The notes under the pieces: generated by a model | Seen by the model: only the letters and a program-made list of their open reading frames with translations | Told to the model about the DNA's origin: nothing | Database searches by the model: none | NCBI GenBank assembly: GCA_021799535.1 | Contig: JAJZAH010000003.1 | Coordinates: 62,001 to 126,000, forward strand | Direction of reading: 5' to 3' | DNA: 64,000 bases | Origin: Nanobdellota archaeon | Lineage (GTDB): Archaea > Nanobdellota > Nanobdellia > Pacearchaeales > GW2011-AR1 | Position numbers and translations under genes: made by a program | Part shown: piece by piece, positions 8,481 to 17,382 of the stretch | Layout of the letters: every line of letters starts with the position of its first letter | Position numbering within the stretch: position 1 is the stretch's first letter

Positions 8481-8993
8481 TTATTTCAACCGTTTATTTT
8501 CACAATGCATACTCCAAAGAGAACCATCTTCATCTGTAGTATAAGCATGAACATAAACACCTTCCCCTCCGCTAAGACCCCTTATCTTGTGCTTACAGGG
8601 ATTAAGAGCGGTATGGGGAATCAAACCAAGATTTATTTGAGAGTTATTAATTTTAGACAAATTATTGATGTCCAAAATTCCAAAAAGGTCTTTAGAATGA
8701 TAAAGTGTGAAAGTAGCGTCAAGTTCCCATCCCCCTAGACCCCCCAAATAGATGGAATCCGGATTTATCGGGCGTTGATTAAACTTTTTTAGCTCACTTT
8801 CGATACTTCTGTACTTTTCAGAAATTGCCAATCCATCATATTCATGATTGTATAATTGATGGGATATTTTATCTTTTAGTCTTCTCGAAGGGTAGTAAGA
8901 GAGTGTGTAAACCCTGAAAGTGCCAAACTCTCCAGACTTATCGGCACTCAATAAAAATTTTCTTATCTCTTCATCTTCAAGAGGTTTTTCCAC
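8481..8993 (-). CDS. Unrecognised 170-residue protein
   Basis: The start is GTG, with an AT-rich TATA-like element (ATTTAAATTAAA) about 27 nt upstream, so it is probably leaderless. There is no signal peptide or TM. It contains aromatic and glycine motifs (YLGGLGGWELDATF, GLSGGEGVYVHAYT) and ends in a Cys/His-containing tail. I do not recognise the family. It is convergent with the dsbA pair, with 6 bp between stops. Confidence 0.6.
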   Translation of the reverse strand: MEKPLEDEEIRKFLLSADKSGEFGTFRVYTLSYYPSRRLKDKISHQLYNHEYDGLAISEKYRSIESELKKFNQRPINPDSIYLGGLGGWELDATFTLYHSKDLFGILDINNLSKINNSQINLGLIPHTALNPCKHKIRGLSGGEGVYVHAYTTDEDGSLWSMHCENKRLK

Positions 8994-9046
8994 TCCAAAC
9001 TTTAAGGAATTTAATTTAAATAATTTTATATCTTAAGGGATATATT

Positions 9047-9856
9047 TCAGATATCAATTTCCCCGCAAATCTCTTTTATCTCATCAGTCAGTTTCAAAAT
9101 AGTCTCTTTATCCAGCCTTGTTCTTCTCGAAAGATCATCAGGGGATCCTCTAAGAAGATCGCGTGCTATAACAATTTTTGCAGAATAAAGTCTATTTAAT
9201 ATTTCATCGGAGACCGAACTTAGGATAGTTATAGGATAGAGTTTCTTCTCCATTATAAGGTTCTGGAGGCTTTCATCCTGCGGATAGTTCCAGCTTGTTA
9301 TTTTCAAATTTACCCCTCTTGCATACTCAACCGCATCATCGGAGCACTTCGTGTTTGTCACAAGCCAAGGGGCATCGAACCCATATTTTCCGAGGTCCAG
9401 GAATCTTGCATAGGTATACAACGCGGAGTGAAGATCTGTTATTGTTCCTGATTCATTATGGTACTTGCATTCAATCATCCACTTTTTCTTCCTGATCGCA
9501 ACGATATCAACTTCGTGTATTATCCTTTTTCCTTTTAGTTTGTTGTCTGTAGTAGTTTGATAACCATAATATTCAAGCACTCTAGCGAAAAATTGCTCGA
9601 ATGGGAATCCCGTCGGACCAAGAGACATTATAGCTTTCTTTATTCCGTACCTTTGCGATACACCAGGCTCATTTTTCAAGAACTCAAGGAGAAATTCAAA
9701 AATCTCCTTTGTTGGGATATCTTCCCTATACATTTTTCTGACTTCATTGACTGCAGCGCCCGCGAGTTTTTTCGAGCCCCCGGCATTTCTTACAGCGCGA
9801 TAGATCTTCTTATGATCGAATTTCTCAAAATCACCGGAAGACTTTATCACCTGCAT
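9047..9856 (-). CDS. ATP-cone domain fused to an Mrr-type endonuclease domain
   Basis: 269 residues. Residues 1-85 form an ATP-cone (VIKSSGDFEKFDHKKIYRAV), the nucleotide-sensing module best known from ribonucleotide reductases. Residues about 90-190 are a restriction-endonuclease fold with the metal-binding set HEVDIVAI...MIECKYH (D...ExK). The C-terminus (SRRTRLDKETILKLTDEI) looks like a helix-hairpin-helix. Fusions of this type are known in prokaryotes, but their role is unclear; nucleotide-controlled DNA cleavage or repair is inferred. No methyltransferase partner is adjacent, so a classical restriction system is unlikely. Confidence 0.8.
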   Translation of the reverse strand: MQVIKSSGDFEKFDHKKIYRAVRNAGGSKKLAGAAVNEVRKMYREDIPTKEIFEFLLEFLKNEPGVSQRYGIKKAIMSLGPTGFPFEQFFARVLEYYGYQTTTDNKLKGKRIIHEVDIVAIRKKKWMIECKYHNESGTITDLHSALYTYARFLDLGKYGFDAPWLVTNTKCSDDAVEYARGVNLKITSWNYPQDESLQNLIMEKKLYPITILSSVSDEILNRLYSAKIVIARDLLRGSPDDLSRRTRLDKETILKLTDEIKEICGEIDI

Positions 9857-9903
9857 TTTAAAACAAAATCAAAAGAAGTTATAAATTTAATGAATTGCCG
9901 GTT

Positions 9904-10539
9904 TTACAGCCTGACAATATACTTAAGCAGATCAAGAGATTCTATAACAATTGTAGGGTATAAATCTGCAAATTTGTGCTCCCCTCTATCAACAAATATA
10001 TCTATGACCCCCGCATTTCTCGAAGCGTAAACATCCTCATCAGAGTTACCAACAAAAAATGCATCTTTTTTTCCAACACCAAGTTTTTCCAAACACTCAT
10101 AAATACCCTGTGGAGAAGGCTTTGGTTGGAATCCATTATCGATATGCGCGACAATAATGCAGTCAAAAAGATCCTTTCCTATCATTTTGGACTCAAGTTC
10201 GGACATTTCTAAAGGGGCACTCGTGACTATTCCCGTTTTGTATCCCCGATTCCGAAGCCAAACAATGGAATTTGTATCATCGTATGGCCTTGTGTATTTC
10301 TTCCTCAGAGAGACAGTGTCAAAGTTTCTATATATATCCCAAAATTCCGATGGATTGACACCAAAAACATCTTTTATTATCTTGTCCCTGCCCCCCTCAA
10401 ACCAGAATTTATCGATGTCTTCGTGTGAAGCTGATTTTCCGAACCCGGCAAGGGTATTTCCGACAACAATCTCGCGATGACGATAATCTGTATGGACAAG
10501 CGTACCGTCAAGATCAAAGAGCATAGCTTTACCGCCCAT
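9904..10539 (-). CDS. HAD-family phosphatase (phosphoglycolate phosphatase-like)
   Basis: 211 residues. Motif I is FDLDGTLVHT, motif II is VTSAP, a lysine sits in QPKPSPQG, and motif IV is FFVGNSDEDVYASRNAG. An alpha-helical cap of the C1 type lies between motifs I and II. It is a cytosolic small-molecule phosphatase whose substrate cannot be told. The minus-strand TATA (ATATTTATAACC) about 28 nt before the ATG supports the full-length leaderless start; an alternative start is Met6. Confidence 0.85.
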   Translation of the reverse strand: MGGKAMLFDLDGTLVHTDYRHREIVVGNTLAGFGKSASHEDIDKFWFEGGRDKIIKDVFGVNPSEFWDIYRNFDTVSLRKKYTRPYDDTNSIVWLRNRGYKTGIVTSAPLEMSELESKMIGKDLFDCIIVAHIDNGFQPKPSPQGIYECLEKLGVGKKDAFFVGNSDEDVYASRNAGVIDIFVDRGEHKFADLYPTIVIESLDLLKYIVRL

Positions 10540-10645
10540 AGTAAAATATCCTAAAAGGGGGTTATAAATATTATTGTGTACAATCTTATACTTATGAGAT
10601 TTACAAGTCCATAATCTTTATAAATGAAAATTTTTTCATACGACT

Positions 10646-11128
10646 ATGCCAGATAAAAGAAAGAAAATACCAATTGTCTGGGAGGTTCTTGTTGCCGCCG
10701 TTGTTATTGTGATTGTTCTCATCTTAGTGTTCTCTGGTGGAAACAGCAGCAGTAAACCAAATCTGCCATCCGTACAACCTCCACAAACAGGAAATGGAAC
10801 TCAGTCTTCAGCAGGAACGTTATTTTCAGATTCTCCTTACGCAAGTTATGCATACCTTATCTCTACATCACCGTTAAGCTCCCAGGCAAAAGAAGCTACA
10901 ACCGGATTTGCCATAACCTCCGTGCAAAACTCAAACGGATCAGCCACATACAGGCTAGCCACGGCAAGGAGCAATTATGTGAACCAGACTTATACCCTTG
11001 AGCCTGGACAGAAACTCTACTTCATTGAAAGGTCTTTAGGTGATGACGACGCTTCATCAGACACTGATTACATGTTAGGAGATGACACCGCGATTATCGT
11101 GGACACCAATGGATATATTGTGCAATGA
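10646..11128 (+). CDS. Small secreted or membrane-anchored protein of unknown function
   Basis: 160 residues: a basic N-terminus, one TM (WEVLVAAVVIVIVLILVF), a Ser/Pro/Gln-rich linker, then a small extracytoplasmic domain ending with a conserved-looking YMLGDDTAIIVDTNGYIVQ. No family is recognised. TATA CTTTATAAATG lies about 27 nt upstream. The next gene follows after 3 bp, so the two are probably co-transcribed. Confidence 0.7.
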   Translation: MPDKRKKIPIVWEVLVAAVVIVIVLILVFSGGNSSSKPNLPSVQPPQTGNGTQSSAGTLFSDSPYASYAYLISTSPLSSQAKEATTGFAITSVQNSNGSATYRLATARSNYVNQTYTLEPGQKLYFIERSLGDDDASSDTDYMLGDDTAIIVDTNGYIVQ

Positions 11129-11131
11129 TTT

Positions 11132-11500
11132 ATGAGCAGGATTAATTTAAGCAGATATTTAGTGCATTATGCGGTTTCTGTGATTTTTGTCATTTTTGGT
11201 CTTTGGGAGATAATAGATTTCACATATTGGTCTTCTTTTATACCTGGATTTATCTCAGGTGTTATCAATGCTCAGACTGCTTTGCTGTTCCATGGAATAA
11301 TACTGATGATCCTCGGGGTATGGATATTTTCGGGATATAAAATAAAAATTCCCGCATTTATAGGGGTGTTAATAATGTTTAGCATTGTCATCGACCTTCT
11401 TGCATCTTCAGGTTTTACTCCTGCTTTTGTGAGAGATTTTGTGATAATGCTTGTCACAGCGTCAATAATTTTTGAAGATACTAAAAAAGATATATTGTGA
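11132..11500 (+). CDS. Four-TM small membrane protein (DoxX-like)
   Basis: 122 residues with about four hydrophobic helices, an N-terminal VSVIFVIFGLWEI and a middle GIILMILGVWIFSG. Size and helix pattern resemble DoxX-type membrane proteins, though no catalytic or binding residue stands out. It ends directly against the convergent MacB-like permease. Confidence 0.6.
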   Translation: MSRINLSRYLVHYAVSVIFVIFGLWEIIDFTYWSSFIPGFISGVINAQTALLFHGIILMILGVWIFSGYKIKIPAFIGVLIMFSIVIDLLASSGFTPAFVRDFVIMLVTASIIFEDTKKDIL

Positions 11501-12784
11501 TTATTCATATCTCAAGGCATCAACCGGTTTTAGTTTTGAAGCCCTATAAGCCGGAATCGCCCCGGCAATCATACCTATTATTACTGAGAATAACAGCGCC
11601 CCTATAAGGAGTGCCGGAGTGAGTGCCGTTGAACCAAAAACTCTCCCAAACCCCCTCCCTCCTGCTGCAGCGCCGGAAGCAAGAGATCCAATAACTCCTG
11701 AACCGATAGCTCCCAGGATTACCCCTCCAAGTCCTCCGACAAAACCTATCATGCCCGCGTTTATCAGGAAAATTACCATTATATCTTTATTCTTCGTACC
11801 TATCGCTTTCATTATTCCTATCTCCCTCGTTTTTTCAAGGACCGAAGTGAACATAGTGTTAGCAATCCCTATAGCTCCAACAATCAGTGAGATAGCCGCG
11901 ATTGCTCCAAGGAACAACGCAAGCATACCAGTTGTCTGCTCAATTGTCGACTGCAGCTGCGCCGGGTTCGAGACAGTGAAATCCTGCTGACTTGCCTGGA
12001 TCTCACCTCTTTCAAGCATAAGCATTTTGGTAATCTCATTTACAGTCGCATTAGCCTCACTCACATCAGATATTTTTACAGAGATAAACTGATAATCTTT
12101 CCCTCCGACGTCAAACATATTCCTTGCCTGATCTATTGGAATGTAAATCCCATTCCCATTGGAGAGTATTCCCACGACAGTAAAGGTTTTTCCGTCAATA
12201 GTTAGTTTAGAATTCAGAGGAATATCACTGAAAGTCAAGGTTGCAACATCCTGCCCTATTACAACGGCATTTGAATCTCCTACCGAAAGGAATCTTCCTG
12301 AAGAAATGGTGTCGGTAGTCACATATTTCCATGTTGAAGCATCAACGCCTGTTATGCCGAGAGTCGCAGATTTTGTGAGATAAGAAACTGTTTCTCTGTC
12401 AGAAATTTCACCCATCACATATTCAACATTCTGGATGCCTTTAATTGTATTTATGTCATTTATTGTAAGATTTTTCTGAGTTGCCGACGAAGAAGACTGC
12501 TCTAGAGAGTTACCCCGTCCCATCTGGACCACTTCTTTACCTCCGCTTCCGACAAAACCCGATGAAATAAAAAAAGCCCTTGAGAAACCAGGACTCACAG
12601 TCAGAATATCAGCTCCGATATTACCTAATTGATTTTGGACTTGTTGTTGGGCTCCCAAACTTATTGAGACGATTGACACCACAGAGGCAATACCTATTAC
12701 AATGCCAATTATAGTCAGCCAACTCCTAAGTTTTGAGTGTATGAGAATGTTCCATGCAAGGTGCGTCGATTTTTTGAGCTTCAT
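11501..12784 (-). CDS. MacB/FtsX-type ABC transporter permease
   Basis: 427 residues. TM1 (LTIIGIVIGIASVVSIVSI) is followed by a large periplasmic-core-domain-like extracytoplasmic region (about 45-270), then three C-terminal TMs with the FtsX signature (EKTREIGIMKAIGT). This is the MacB_PCD plus FtsX layout of mechanotransmission ABC systems. It is encoded with an ATPase (13850) and a surface protein (12781), overlapping the latter by ATGA. The system probably moves or extracts a lipid, lipoprotein or peptide. Confidence 0.9.
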   Translation of the reverse strand: MKLKKSTHLAWNILIHSKLRSWLTIIGIVIGIASVVSIVSISLGAQQQVQNQLGNIGADILTVSPGFSRAFFISSGFVGSGGKEVVQMGRGNSLEQSSSSATQKNLTINDINTIKGIQNVEYVMGEISDRETVSYLTKSATLGITGVDASTWKYVTTDTISSGRFLSVGDSNAVVIGQDVATLTFSDIPLNSKLTIDGKTFTVVGILSNGNGIYIPIDQARNMFDVGGKDYQFISVKISDVSEANATVNEITKMLMLERGEIQASQQDFTVSNPAQLQSTIEQTTGMLALFLGAIAAISLIVGAIGIANTMFTSVLEKTREIGIMKAIGTKNKDIMVIFLINAGMIGFVGGLGGVILGAIGSGVIGSLASGAAAGGRGFGRVFGSTALTPALLIGALLFSVIIGMIAGAIPAYRASKLKPVDALRYE

Positions 12785-13848
12785 TTTCCATTGGAAACAC
12801 CCCTGGACTTCTCCTTTTTAATCCAATCCGGAATTTCTGAATTTTCTTTTTGAGATTTTTTCCCTTTATTTCCCGTGAAAAACCTCCTGAACCCTTCTGG
12901 GCTTTTCTTGTAAACAAAAAATACCAATCCTATTATAACAACAGCAATTATAAGAGCTAACCAGTTCACACCAGAAGAACTTGAGCTTCTTAATCCGTTC
13001 CTGAAAGTTGCATAGTTTCCTGATCCTGAAGCCGTGAGGCTTGTCAGATTCATTGATGAAACTGGATTGAAAGTCACGTTCTCAAATACACTTCTTCTTA
13101 CTCCGATGTTATCAGTATAATCTATTTCAACAGTCAGGTTATTATCTCTCTGGACTTCATAAGCTCCCTGATCTGCATAGCCCGACATCAAAGGGATGAC
13201 ATTGAAATTAACAAGAGAATAATCTCCTGCATTAAGATTCCCGACCATCTGAGCATTTGTCCCCGAAACTCTAAAATTCTTCTGATTGGGTATTGTCACA
13301 ATCATGGAATTGGCAGTGTTTTCACCGATATTTGCAACTGCAAGAGAAATAGAAGTTCCTGATTCATCCTGCATAACAGTTGCGAAATTTGTCTGCGCAT
13401 CCATAACATAAATTCCAAGATTCTGCGTTGTATAAGCGCCAGAATCAGGATTTGTTATGACATCCAATTCAAGATTGTTCATTCCATGAACAGCATTCGG
13501 ACTTACCCTCACCTTGAAGTACATAACAATATCTCTAGACTGCATATTTGTGTAGACTTGATAAGCACTTGTGTTGCTATCAACACTAAATGGAAAATTT
13601 TGTGCAATCACAAACTTTGCATAATTAACAGAACTTCCTAAAGAAGCTTCAACCCAAAGATTCATATATTCTCCAGGATTTGCGGGATAAGGAGTATATT
13701 TTAGCGTCGTAATTTGGACGCCGTTGTAACTTGAGCTTACCGAATAGTTTGTGACATTCAGCGGTTGGGAAGATACCCCCGTTAAGGAAGAAACTGCTAA
13801 AAAGAGAATAGCTGCAAAAAGAAAAATGAAATTGCTCCTTTTTTTCAT
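12781..13848 (-). CDS. Surface protein with beta-sandwich domains and C-terminal TM (COG1361-like)
   Basis: 355 residues from the ATG at 13848, which follows the ATPase stop by one base; the tracked start at 13929 lies inside the ATPase gene. There is a signal peptide (FIFLFAAILFLAVSSLTG), extracytoplasmic beta-rich repeats, a C-terminal TM (WLALIIAVVIIGLVFFVY) and a basic cytosolic tail. Proteins of this S-layer-like COG1361 type often sit beside MacB permeases in archaea and may act as the external adaptor. Confidence 0.8.
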   Translation of the reverse strand: MKKRSNFIFLFAAILFLAVSSLTGVSSQPLNVTNYSVSSSYNGVQITTLKYTPYPANPGEYMNLWVEASLGSSVNYAKFVIAQNFPFSVDSNTSAYQVYTNMQSRDIVMYFKVRVSPNAVHGMNNLELDVITNPDSGAYTTQNLGIYVMDAQTNFATVMQDESGTSISLAVANIGENTANSMIVTIPNQKNFRVSGTNAQMVGNLNAGDYSLVNFNVIPLMSGYADQGAYEVQRDNNLTVEIDYTDNIGVRRSVFENVTFNPVSSMNLTSLTASGSGNYATFRNGLRSSSSSGVNWLALIIAVVIIGLVFFVYKKSPEGFRRFFTGNKGKKSQKENSEIPDWIKKEKSRGVSNGK

Positions 13849-13849
13849 T

Positions 13850-14539
13850 TTATTTTTTAACCCCCTTTTCAATTCTTCCATCTTTAATGTGGACGACTCT
13901 GCTAGCATATTTGACAAGGTCAAGATCATGCGTAATCAGTATGACTGTTTTACCTGATTTATTAAGTTTCCCAAGAAAATCCATGACAAATTTTCCTGTG
14001 TGAGAGTCTAAGTTTCCCGTGGGTTCATCAGCAAGTATTATCTCTGGATCATTCGCAAGAGCCCTTGCGATCGCGACTCTCTGCTGCTGACCTCCTGAAA
14101 GTTCTGTTGGTTTATGATGAAGCCTATCACCGAGTCCAAGCATAGTCAAAAGGTCAGCTGCCTTTTCCTTTGCCAATTTTTCCGAAACATCTAATATTTC
14201 CATTGGGAGCATCACATTCTGGAGAGCTGTTAATGTCGGGATTAAGTTAAACTGTTGGAAGATGAAACCAATTGTTTTTGCTCGAAAAAAAGCCAAAGCA
14301 GATTCTCTTAAGTCTGATATATTTCTGTTTTTAAGATAAACTCCGCCCCAAGAAGGCTTGTCAAGAGCACCGACAATGTTCACCATCGTTGACTTTCCGG
14401 ATCCGGATGGTCCTGTTATTGCGATGAAATCCCCTGTGTAAACTTTCAGGTTTATGTCCTTCAAAACAACAAGAGGATCAGCACTTCCCATGTCATATTT
14501 TTTCCAAACGTTGCCAATCTTTATCACTTCCTCTTTCAT
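13850..14539 (-). CDS. ABC transporter ATPase, LolD/MacB type
   Basis: 229 residues from the ATG at 14539, which follows the previous stop as TAAG-ATG with GAGGG just upstream; the tracked start at 14575 overlaps the previous gene. Walker A is GPSGSGKST, the Q-loop lies in FIFQQFNLIP, the signature is LSGGQQQRVAIARAL, Walker B is ILADEPTGNLDS, and the H-loop is ILITHD. It powers the MacB-type permease in the same operon. Confidence 0.93.
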   Translation of the reverse strand: MKEEVIKIGNVWKKYDMGSADPLVVLKDINLKVYTGDFIAITGPSGSGKSTMVNIVGALDKPSWGGVYLKNRNISDLRESALAFFRAKTIGFIFQQFNLIPTLTALQNVMLPMEILDVSEKLAKEKAADLLTMLGLGDRLHHKPTELSGGQQQRVAIARALANDPEIILADEPTGNLDSHTGKFVMDFLGKLNKSGKTVILITHDLDLVKYASRVVHIKDGRIEKGVKK

Positions 14540-14540
14540 C

Positions 14541-14873
14541 TTACCCTCTTCTGAAATATCCTCCTGATGAATCATTTATTAATGAAGAACAATATTGATT
14601 TTGAGGACTGACATTCCTGCAGTAATAAAAGCAATTGATCATATTCTGGGAGCAATATGAATTAACTTCGCTCTGGTTTTGCGCGTCAGTGAACGCGGAA
14701 ATCACTTCACTTTGCGCACTTGAATTTATCTGAAAACCCTGCCCTCTGTTAAAAGATTTGTAATTGGAATGTGACGGGAAAAGATAAGTCCCACCGAAGT
14801 AACCGGCGATAAGTCCGACTATCAAAAACACAACGGAGAAGAAGACTATTTTATTGGAATTTTTAATTTCCAT
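14541..14873 (-). CDS. Small one-TM protein with a Cys-rich exterior, first gene of the MacB operon
   Basis: 110 residues from the ATG at 14873; a TATTTAAAA box about 28 nt upstream favours this over the tracked 14924. One TM (VFFSVVFLIVGLIAGYFGG) is followed by an extracytoplasmic part with four cysteines in NSYCSQNMINCFYYCRN and NQYCSS. The cysteines could form two disulfides. No family is recognised; the position suggests an accessory factor or cargo of the exporter. Confidence 0.65.
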   Translation of the reverse strand: MEIKNSNKIVFFSVVFLIVGLIAGYFGGTYLFPSHSNYKSFNRGQGFQINSSAQSEVISAFTDAQNQSEVNSYCSQNMINCFYYCRNVSPQNQYCSSLINDSSGGYFRRG

Positions 14874-14962
14874 AAGGATTTTGTGGAAAAATATCCTTTT
14901 AAATAAGTTGGACTTTCTGTCCATTCCGATTAGTATTTAAATTTGTTTTCTCAAATTAATCT

Positions 14963-15706
14963 ATGACAATCATAGTAACGCAAGGGACAGTTGACCCAAA
15001 CATAACGGCAAAGGTGGTTGTTTATCACGGAACTTTTCGCGCGACCAACTTTGGGCTTCCAATCATAGCTCCCACGGTAGGAGCAGAGGTAATTTACTCA
15101 TTTGCGATAATATTCTGCAGCCTCATGATATATTTCGGAACAAGAGAACTTTACGAACTTTCAACTTACAAGGGACTTAAATATTTCAGATGTGCATTCC
15201 TTTTTCTTGCAATTGCATATATTTTCAGATTACCAACAATAAGCCTAGCTCCCGGCCCTGAAATAACCTCGCTCATATGGGTTTATATTTCACTTTTTGC
15301 ATTCATGTATTTCAGTTCTATGGCAATTTTTTACTTAATAGAGGGCGTTCTTTGGAAAAATTTAAAAGAAAGCTCCAAAATAAGTTACCTGTTCCACGGC
15401 ATTGCAATAATCATTTCACTTGCTACAATCATTTTTAACAATCCCTTTTTTTATCTGGGACTTAACGTTATCCTTTTCATCTCTGCAGGCATTGCTATAT
15501 ATCTGGCATCGCACAATCATAAGCTCAAATCTAAGAAGAACTATTTTCACAGACTTTACATACTTCTTTTAGTTTTCCTTGTGCTTAATATATTCAGCGC
15601 TCTCGTTCCGATATTTATGGATACACTCAAATTATTCTTATACTTAGTATCGCTCAGTGTATTTTTTGTAATTTTATACAGAGTTCTTAAAAAATCAGGT
15701 GATTAA
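14963..15706 (+). CDS. Polytopic membrane protein of unknown function (about seven TM)
   Basis: 247 residues with a short polar N-terminus and about seven hydrophobic helices, starting at VIYSFAIIFCSLMIYFG. A TATA box (TATTTAAATT) lies about 25 nt upstream. The stop touches the next start directly (TAAATG), coupling it to a winged-helix protein, so the membrane protein may be that regulator's partner; this is inference. Confidence 0.7.
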   Translation: MTIIVTQGTVDPNITAKVVVYHGTFRATNFGLPIIAPTVGAEVIYSFAIIFCSLMIYFGTRELYELSTYKGLKYFRCAFLFLAIAYIFRLPTISLAPGPEITSLIWVYISLFAFMYFSSMAIFYLIEGVLWKNLKESSKISYLFHGIAIIISLATIIFNNPFFYLGLNVILFISAGIAIYLASHNHKLKSKKNYFHRLYILLLVFLVLNIFSALVPIFMDTLKLFLYLVSLSVFFVILYRVLKKSGD

Positions 15707-15979
15707 ATGGCAAAGAGAGGAAGGCTTGAGATTATGGAGAACACACTTAAGATAATAAAAGAGAATAGAAATTTCATACGACCCACAGTCTTACTAAGAA
15801 AATCAAAGATGTCCTCAATAAACTTCAAAGATTATTATAATGATTTAATAAAAAATGGTTTCATAAAAGAGGTATTTGACGACAATGACAAAAAACACGT
15901 GTCGCTCACTGAAAAAGGTACGAAGTTTCTTGAGAGGTATAAAGTAATCATAGAGTTTATAGATGAATTTGAACTTTAA
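15707..15979 (+). CDS. Small winged-helix DNA-binding protein
   Basis: 90 residues. The pattern RLEIMENTLKIIKENRN, SSINFKDYYNDLIKNGFI and HVSLTEKGTKFLERY matches the archaeal HTH_45 winged-helix family. The DNA-recognition helix is around residues 38-52. There is no extra sensing domain; the adjacent membrane protein may supply the signal. Confidence 0.75.
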   Translation: MAKRGRLEIMENTLKIIKENRNFIRPTVLLRKSKMSSINFKDYYNDLIKNGFIKEVFDDNDKKHVSLTEKGTKFLERYKVIIEFIDEFEL

Positions 15980-16533
15980 TTTTTCTTCTTTAAATTGCAG
16001 AAATACATATTTTTCGAAATTTTGATTATCGCAAATACAAGTATGAATATTGAAATGAGTGTGAATTCAAAGCCATGATAAGGAAATATTGAAAGAAATC
16101 CTGCGCTTATCCCTAAGATAGAAACAAGTCCAACACCACAAGCTGCACATCCCGTAGCAAAAATCCCCGCAAAAGCTCCAAAAACCCCAGAGCCCATAAT
16201 CCCAAAAAGACCGGATTTCTTCTCCGACGAGTCTTTGAAAAAATTCACCTTATAAAAAACCAGACTAAATAAAAATCCGAAAAGAAGGCTTATAACAATT
16301 ACCCCGATGAAAGAATAGAGTTTCAAGATTATGGGCTTACTGAAAAGCATAAACAAAAAATCCAAAGCCCCTCCAAAAAATGTGGCACCCTGACCCTGGA
16401 GAGGGATAAAGTCCCAGTTAAGGATGAATATATTAAATGCGTAGAAGATAAATGATATAAAAAAAGCGATCAGAATATACTTCGGGCTCTTGTAAATATT
16501 GGCCCAGACTTTATACACTTCTTTTAAACCCAT
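15976..16533 (-). CDS. Membrane protein with an intramembrane GCAACG motif
   Basis: 185 residues with about five TMs. A glycine-rich helix carries FATGCAACGVGLVS, a pair of cysteines three residues apart in the membrane plane. Similar GC-x-x-CG motifs occur in thiol- or metal-linked membrane proteins, but I cannot assign a family. Its stop overlaps the convergent winged-helix gene by 4 bp. Confidence 0.65.
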   Translation of the reverse strand: MGLKEVYKVWANIYKSPKYILIAFFISFIFYAFNIFILNWDFIPLQGQGATFFGGALDFLFMLFSKPIILKLYSFIGVIVISLLFGFLFSLVFYKVNFFKDSSEKKSGLFGIMGSGVFGAFAGIFATGCAACGVGLVSILGISAGFLSIFPYHGFEFTLISIFILVFAIIKISKNMYFCNLKKKN

Positions 16534-16609
16534 GCAAAAACAATGCGCGCCGGACTTAAAAAGAATGTGGAGAAGAGAAATTAAAAAAATAAAAATAAAA
16601 ATTCTCTAT

Positions 16610-17359
16610 TTAGTTAAGCTTGTATATAGCAGTCACTGAGGCTGTTACGTCCTGCTCTGTTGGCTGAATGCTTTTTACAGCACTCATCACTTCTGAAGAA
16701 GCAACTGTGCCTGCAGAGTACGCAACCCAAGGCATATAGTTATAGCTGTCAACTGAGACAGAGACAAGGTCCCCGACATTTTTCCCGAATCCTTTGGCAA
16801 GAGCCTCCGCTTTTGTTTCTGCATCCTGAGATGCCAATTCTATTGCCTGCGCTTTATATTGGTTTTGCAAACCTTGGCTTAGCTCAAAATCAACCGAACT
16901 CACTCCTGCTCCGGCATTTATCCCGTTATCAACAACAGAAGAAAGCCTGTTTGTCTCATTAGCAGGGAATTCAACCTTGACCATGTGAGTCGCAGTGAAC
17001 CCTTCTGTTTTACTTCTTCCGCTCGAAGAGTCGTAAATTGTGTTTGGATAAACATTGAAGCTCTGTGTGCCTATCTGAGACTCATTGAAACCGTCTGAGA
17101 TTAGGGCTGCGTAGAGCCTGTTGTATATCACAGTGTTTGCATCGTTAGCCTCAGCCGTCGTTGTTCCGTTAGTCTGAACATTAAAATAGACTGAGACCCT
17201 ATCAGGAAGAACCCTCACAGTCGAAGTTCCCTGCACATTCATTGTGTTTTCATTTGATGGACCTTGATTCCCCAAAATGAGCAAAGCAGCCAAAGCTATC
17301 ACAAGTATGACCCCTGCAATGATAGAAGTCACAACAATAGGCGTATTTTCTTTTTTCAT
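16610..17359 (-). CDS. SIMPL-domain (DUF541) exported protein
   Basis: 249 residues: an N-terminal TM or signal anchor (VTSIIAGVILVIALAALLIL) and a SIMPL domain beginning NVQGTSTVRVLPDRVSVYF and including GFTATHMVKV. SIMPL proteins are linked to oxidative-stress defence and surface functions, with the mechanism unclear. A strong Shine-Dalgarno (GGAGGGG) precedes the ATG. It is 23 bp downstream of a membrane-anchored HTH protein, in the same direction. Confidence 0.85.
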   Translation of the reverse strand: MKKENTPIVVTSIIAGVILVIALAALLILGNQGPSNENTMNVQGTSTVRVLPDRVSVYFNVQTNGTTTAEANDANTVIYNRLYAALISDGFNESQIGTQSFNVYPNTIYDSSSGRSKTEGFTATHMVKVEFPANETNRLSSVVDNGINAGAGVSSVDFELSQGLQNQYKAQAIELASQDAETKAEALAKGFGKNVGDLVSVSVDSYNYMPWVAYSAGTVASSEVMSAVKSIQPTEQDVTASVTAIYKLN

Positions 17360-17382
17360 TTTGGCCCCTCCTTTTTATTTTT

